A stretch of 64,000 nucleotides of DNA from Streptomyces sp. SN-593. Its GTDB lineage: Bacteria; Actinomycetota; Actinomycetes; Streptomycetales; Streptomycetaceae. Of the stretch, positions 62,116 to 64,000 are shown piece after piece. The notes below the pieces were generated by a model. It was not told the DNA's origin. It saw only the letters and a list, made by a program, of their open reading frames with translations, and ran no database searches. Location: contig NZ_AP018365.1 in assembly GCF_016756395.1 (NCBI RefSeq), positions 1,929,501 through 1,993,500 on the forward strand. Reading direction: 5' to 3'. Numbering within the stretch: position 1 is the first letter of the stretch; each line of letters opens with the position of its first letter. A program made the translations under genes and the position numbers.

Positions 62116-63099
62116 GTGTCTGCAGTCGCACCCGACGGACGCAAGATGCTGCGCCTTGAGGTCCGAAACAGCCAGACCCCCATCGAGCGCAAGCCCGAGT
62201 GGATCAAGACCCGGGCGAAGATGGGTCCCGAGTACACGCAGATGCAGAAACTCGTGAAGAGCGAGGGTCTGCACACCGTGTGCCAGGAGGCGGGCTGCCC
62301 CAACATCTACGAGTGCTGGGAGGACCGCGAGGCGACCTTCCTCATCGGCGGCGACCAGTGCACGCGGCGCTGCGACTTCTGCCAGATCGACACCGGCCGG
62401 CCCCAGGCGCTCGACCGGGACGAGCCGCGCCGGGTCGGCGAGTCCGTGCTCACCATGGACCTGAACTACGCCACCATCACCGGCGTCGCCCGCGACGACC
62501 TGGAGGACGGCGGCGCCTGGCTCTACGCGGAGACGGTCCGCCGCATCCACGCGATGACCGCGGACCGCGCGGGCGGCCGCACCAAGGTCGAACTGCTCAT
62601 CCCCGACTTCAACGCCGAGCCCGCCCAGCTCGCCGAGGTCTTCGGCTCCCGCCCCGAGGTGCTGGCGCACAACGTGGAGACGGTGCCGCGGATCTTCAAG
62701 CGCATCCGCCCCGGCTTCCGCTACGAGCGCTCGCTGGAGGTCATCACCCGCGCCCGCGAGGCCGGGCTGGTCACCAAGTCCAACCTGATCCTGGGAATGG
62801 GCGAGGAGCGTGAGGAGATCAGCCAGGCCCTGCACGACCTGCACGACGCGGGCTGCGAGCTGATCACCATCACGCAGTACCTGCGCCCCTCGGCACGGCA
62901 CCACCCGGTGGAGCGCTGGGTGAAGCCGGCGGAGTTCGTCGAGCTGAAGGAGGAGGCGGAGGAGATCGGCTATGCGGGTGTGATGTCCGGGCCGCTCGTC
63001 CGCTCTTCATACCGCGCCGGACGCCTCTTCCAGCAGGCCATCGACCGCCGCGCGGGCCAGGAGCCAGCGGTACGGGCCGAGGGTGCGGCTTTCATGTGA
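62116..63099 (+). CDS. lipA: Lipoyl synthase (radical SAM)
   Basis: 327 residues. Auxiliary [4Fe-4S] cluster Cys in [14 protein letters not shown], radical SAM cluster Cys in [13 protein letters not shown] (CxxxCxxC), and the C-terminal Ser ligand in RSSYRAG. It inserts two sulfurs into octanoyl-E2 by consuming its auxiliary cluster. lipB is 163 bp upstream; the gap has a TAGAAT box at 62087-62092 and a ribosome site GAGGGAG, so lipA may also have its own promoter. GTG start. Confidence 0.97.
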   Translation: MSAVAPDGRKMLRLEVRNSQTPIERKPEWIKTRAKMGPEYTQMQKLVKSEGLHTVCQEAGCPNIYECWEDREATFLIGGDQCTRRCDFCQIDTGRPQALDRDEPRRVGESVLTMDLNYATITGVARDDLEDGGAWLYAETVRRIHAMTADRAGGRTKVELLIPDFNAEPAQLAEVFGSRPEVLAHNVETVPRIFKRIRPGFRYERSLEVITRAREAGLVTKSNLILGMGEEREEISQALHDLHDAGCELITITQYLRPSARHHPVERWVKPAEFVELKEEAEEIGYAGVMSGPLVRSSYRAGRLFQQAIDRRAGQEPAVRAEGAAFM

Positions 63100-63295
63100 G
63101 ATTGACCCGGTGGTCACCGGCTGGTAACACGGTGTGGCGAGGCTTGGACTCGCCGCACCGTCGCCGTGTCGGGGCCCGGCGGCCGCCCACTCCGGCCGCA
63201 CCTCCCCGCACTTCCGCACGTCTCGCACCGCACAACACCGCGCCCCGCCCTCCCCGCTCCACCCGCCGCCTTCCTCCTTCCTCCCGAGGGGAACC

Positions 63296-63607
63296 ATGCC
63301 GTCGTCGTCCGAGCAGGTGCACGTTCCCGGCCGCCTCCTGACCGGCCTGCCGCCCCGTCTGCGGCTCCAGCCGCGCTTCCGGCTCCAGCCGGCGGCCGGC
63401 CGCTCACCGTCGGGCGACCGTTCGGTGACGGGCGCGCTGCGCGCCGTGGAGACCTTCCTGCTGGGCGGCGGGCAGCAGACCGCCCGCAGGAACGCCTGGG
63501 CGGCGGTCGTGGCGGACCGGCAGCGCGCGAAGGACCGGCGGGAGGCCGAGCACGAGATCGCGGCGCTCGGGGGCACGCAGCGGGGCGCAGCGGCCCGACC
63601 GCGGTGA
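63296..63607 (+). CDS. Small basic hypothetical protein downstream of lipA
   Basis: 103 residues. The N-terminus has a Leu/Pro/Arg-rich repeat (RLRLQPRFRLQP); the central helix AVETFLLGGGQQTARRNAWAAVVADRQRA looks amphipathic. I do not recognise the family, but the position after lipA seems conserved in Streptomyces. GAGGGGAACC before ATG at 63296 is a good ribosome site. The 196-bp gap from lipA has no other feature. Confidence 0.72.
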   Translation: MPSSSEQVHVPGRLLTGLPPRLRLQPRFRLQPAAGRSPSGDRSVTGALRAVETFLLGGGQQTARRNAWAAVVADRQRAKDRREAEHEIAALGGTQRGAAARPR

Positions 63608-63640
63608 CGGCGTACCGACAGGCCACGTATCCTTTGCCCC

Positions 63641-64000
63641 ATGGCGAGGAAGGAAACATCCGAGAGCAGTTCTGGGCGGCTGGCACAGATCGTCCAGACA
63701 TACAAGATGACCAGGCAGGCCGACTCTAAGATCGGTCTTGTCCTTGCGGCGGTGGGAATCGTCACCTTCGGTGTCATCCTCGCCCTCGGCTTCTTGATCA
63801 ACCACCCCATCTACGCGGGCATCCTGGGCTTCCTGGTGGCCCTGCTGGCGACCGCCGTGATCTTCGGCCGCCGCGCCGAGCGGGCCGCCTTCGGGCAGCT
63901 CGACGGCAAGCCGGGCGCGGCCGCCGCCGTGCTCCAGAACGTGCGGGGCTGGACCGTCACCCCCGCGGTGGCGATGAACAAGAGCCAGGACGTCGTGCAC
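63641..64000 (+). CDS. DUF4191 membrane protein (C-terminus cut off)
   Basis: The first 120 residues are visible. The protein starts MARKETSESSSGRL, then QIVQTYKMTRQADSKIG leading into two membrane helices (LVLAAVGIVTFGVILALGF and ILGFLVALLATAVIFGRRAE). This is the N-terminus of actinobacterial DUF4191 proteins, next to lipA in many genomes. The function is unknown. The frame is open to the window edge. Confidence 0.88.
   Translation, partial: MARKETSESSSGRLAQIVQTYKMTRQADSKIGLVLAAVGIVTFGVILALGFLINHPIYAGILGFLVALLATAVIFGRRAERAAFGQLDGKPGAAAAVLQNVRGWTVTPAVAMNKSQDVVH

Overview
The window is very GC-rich DNA with strong third-position G/C bias, frequent GTG/TTG starts, GTGA/ATGA gene overlaps and actinobacterial marker genes: a PimB-type mannosyltransferase, the QcrC diheme cytochrome c, a Rieske protein with extra N-terminal membrane segments, CtaF, PspA/PspAA, DUF3043 and DUF4191 proteins, and a homodimeric AceE. 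Gene content and order match what I know of the central chromosome of Streptomyces and its close relatives. Nothing suggests a plasmid or prophage. I saw no rRNA, tRNA, CRISPR array or insertion sequence.

Layout. 1-11.4 kb: a cut-off TetR regulator divergent from an NmrA-like oxidoreductase across a palindromic region; a PimB-type glycosyltransferase; an overlapping pair of membrane/lipoprotein peptidases; two paralogous NlpC/P60 cell-wall hydrolases; a NYN-domain protein; a small zinc-ribbon-like protein; a rhomboid protease with an AsnC-like ligand-binding protein. 11.4-14.4 kb: a SufS-like class V aminotransferase behind a SAM-IV riboswitch and a six-codon open frame, then trpD. 14.4-24 kb: the aerobic terminal respiratory chain in two minus-strand blocks, ctaE-qcrC-qcrA-qcrB and ctaC-ctaD-ctaF, separated by a receiver-like gene and an L,D-transpeptidase lipoprotein. 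24-31.8 kb: a cysteine desulfurase fused to a TusA domain, a PfkB kinase, erpA, nadA and a GNAT protein. 31.8-37.7 kb: cobT, a metallo-beta-lactamase-like/CobU fusion, an HtrA-like lipoprotein, a methyltransferase and a DUF3043 protein. 37.9-41.5 kb: pspA-pspAA and a NarL-type two-component pair.

41.7-45 kb is the most accessory-looking part: a secreted GH54 arabinofuranosidase with a ricin-type lectin domain, then an Rpn/PD-(D/E)XK-like gene followed by two downstream copies of its own 3' end. 45-64 kb returns to core metabolism: cobS, pepA, lpdA, sucB, a GntR regulator, aceE, two-domain GNAT, DUF4240, SDR and FAD genes, an HTH-TPR regulator, lipB, lipA, and the start of a DUF4191 membrane protein.

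Two themes run through the window. One is sulfur and iron-sulfur/lipoyl chemistry: two cysteine desulfurase-like enzymes, TusA, ErpA, the Fe-S enzymes NadA and LipA, Rieske QcrA, LipB, and the lipoyl-dependent SucB with its Lpd. The other is energy conversion: AceE, SucB and Lpd feed a complete bc1-aa3 respiratory branch. The strongest candidate for something undescribed is the array of 3'-end cassettes at about 43.9-45.0 kb. Several promoter-overlapping palindromes (tetR-nmrA, ctaE, the rpn-like gene, aceE) are also unexplained.
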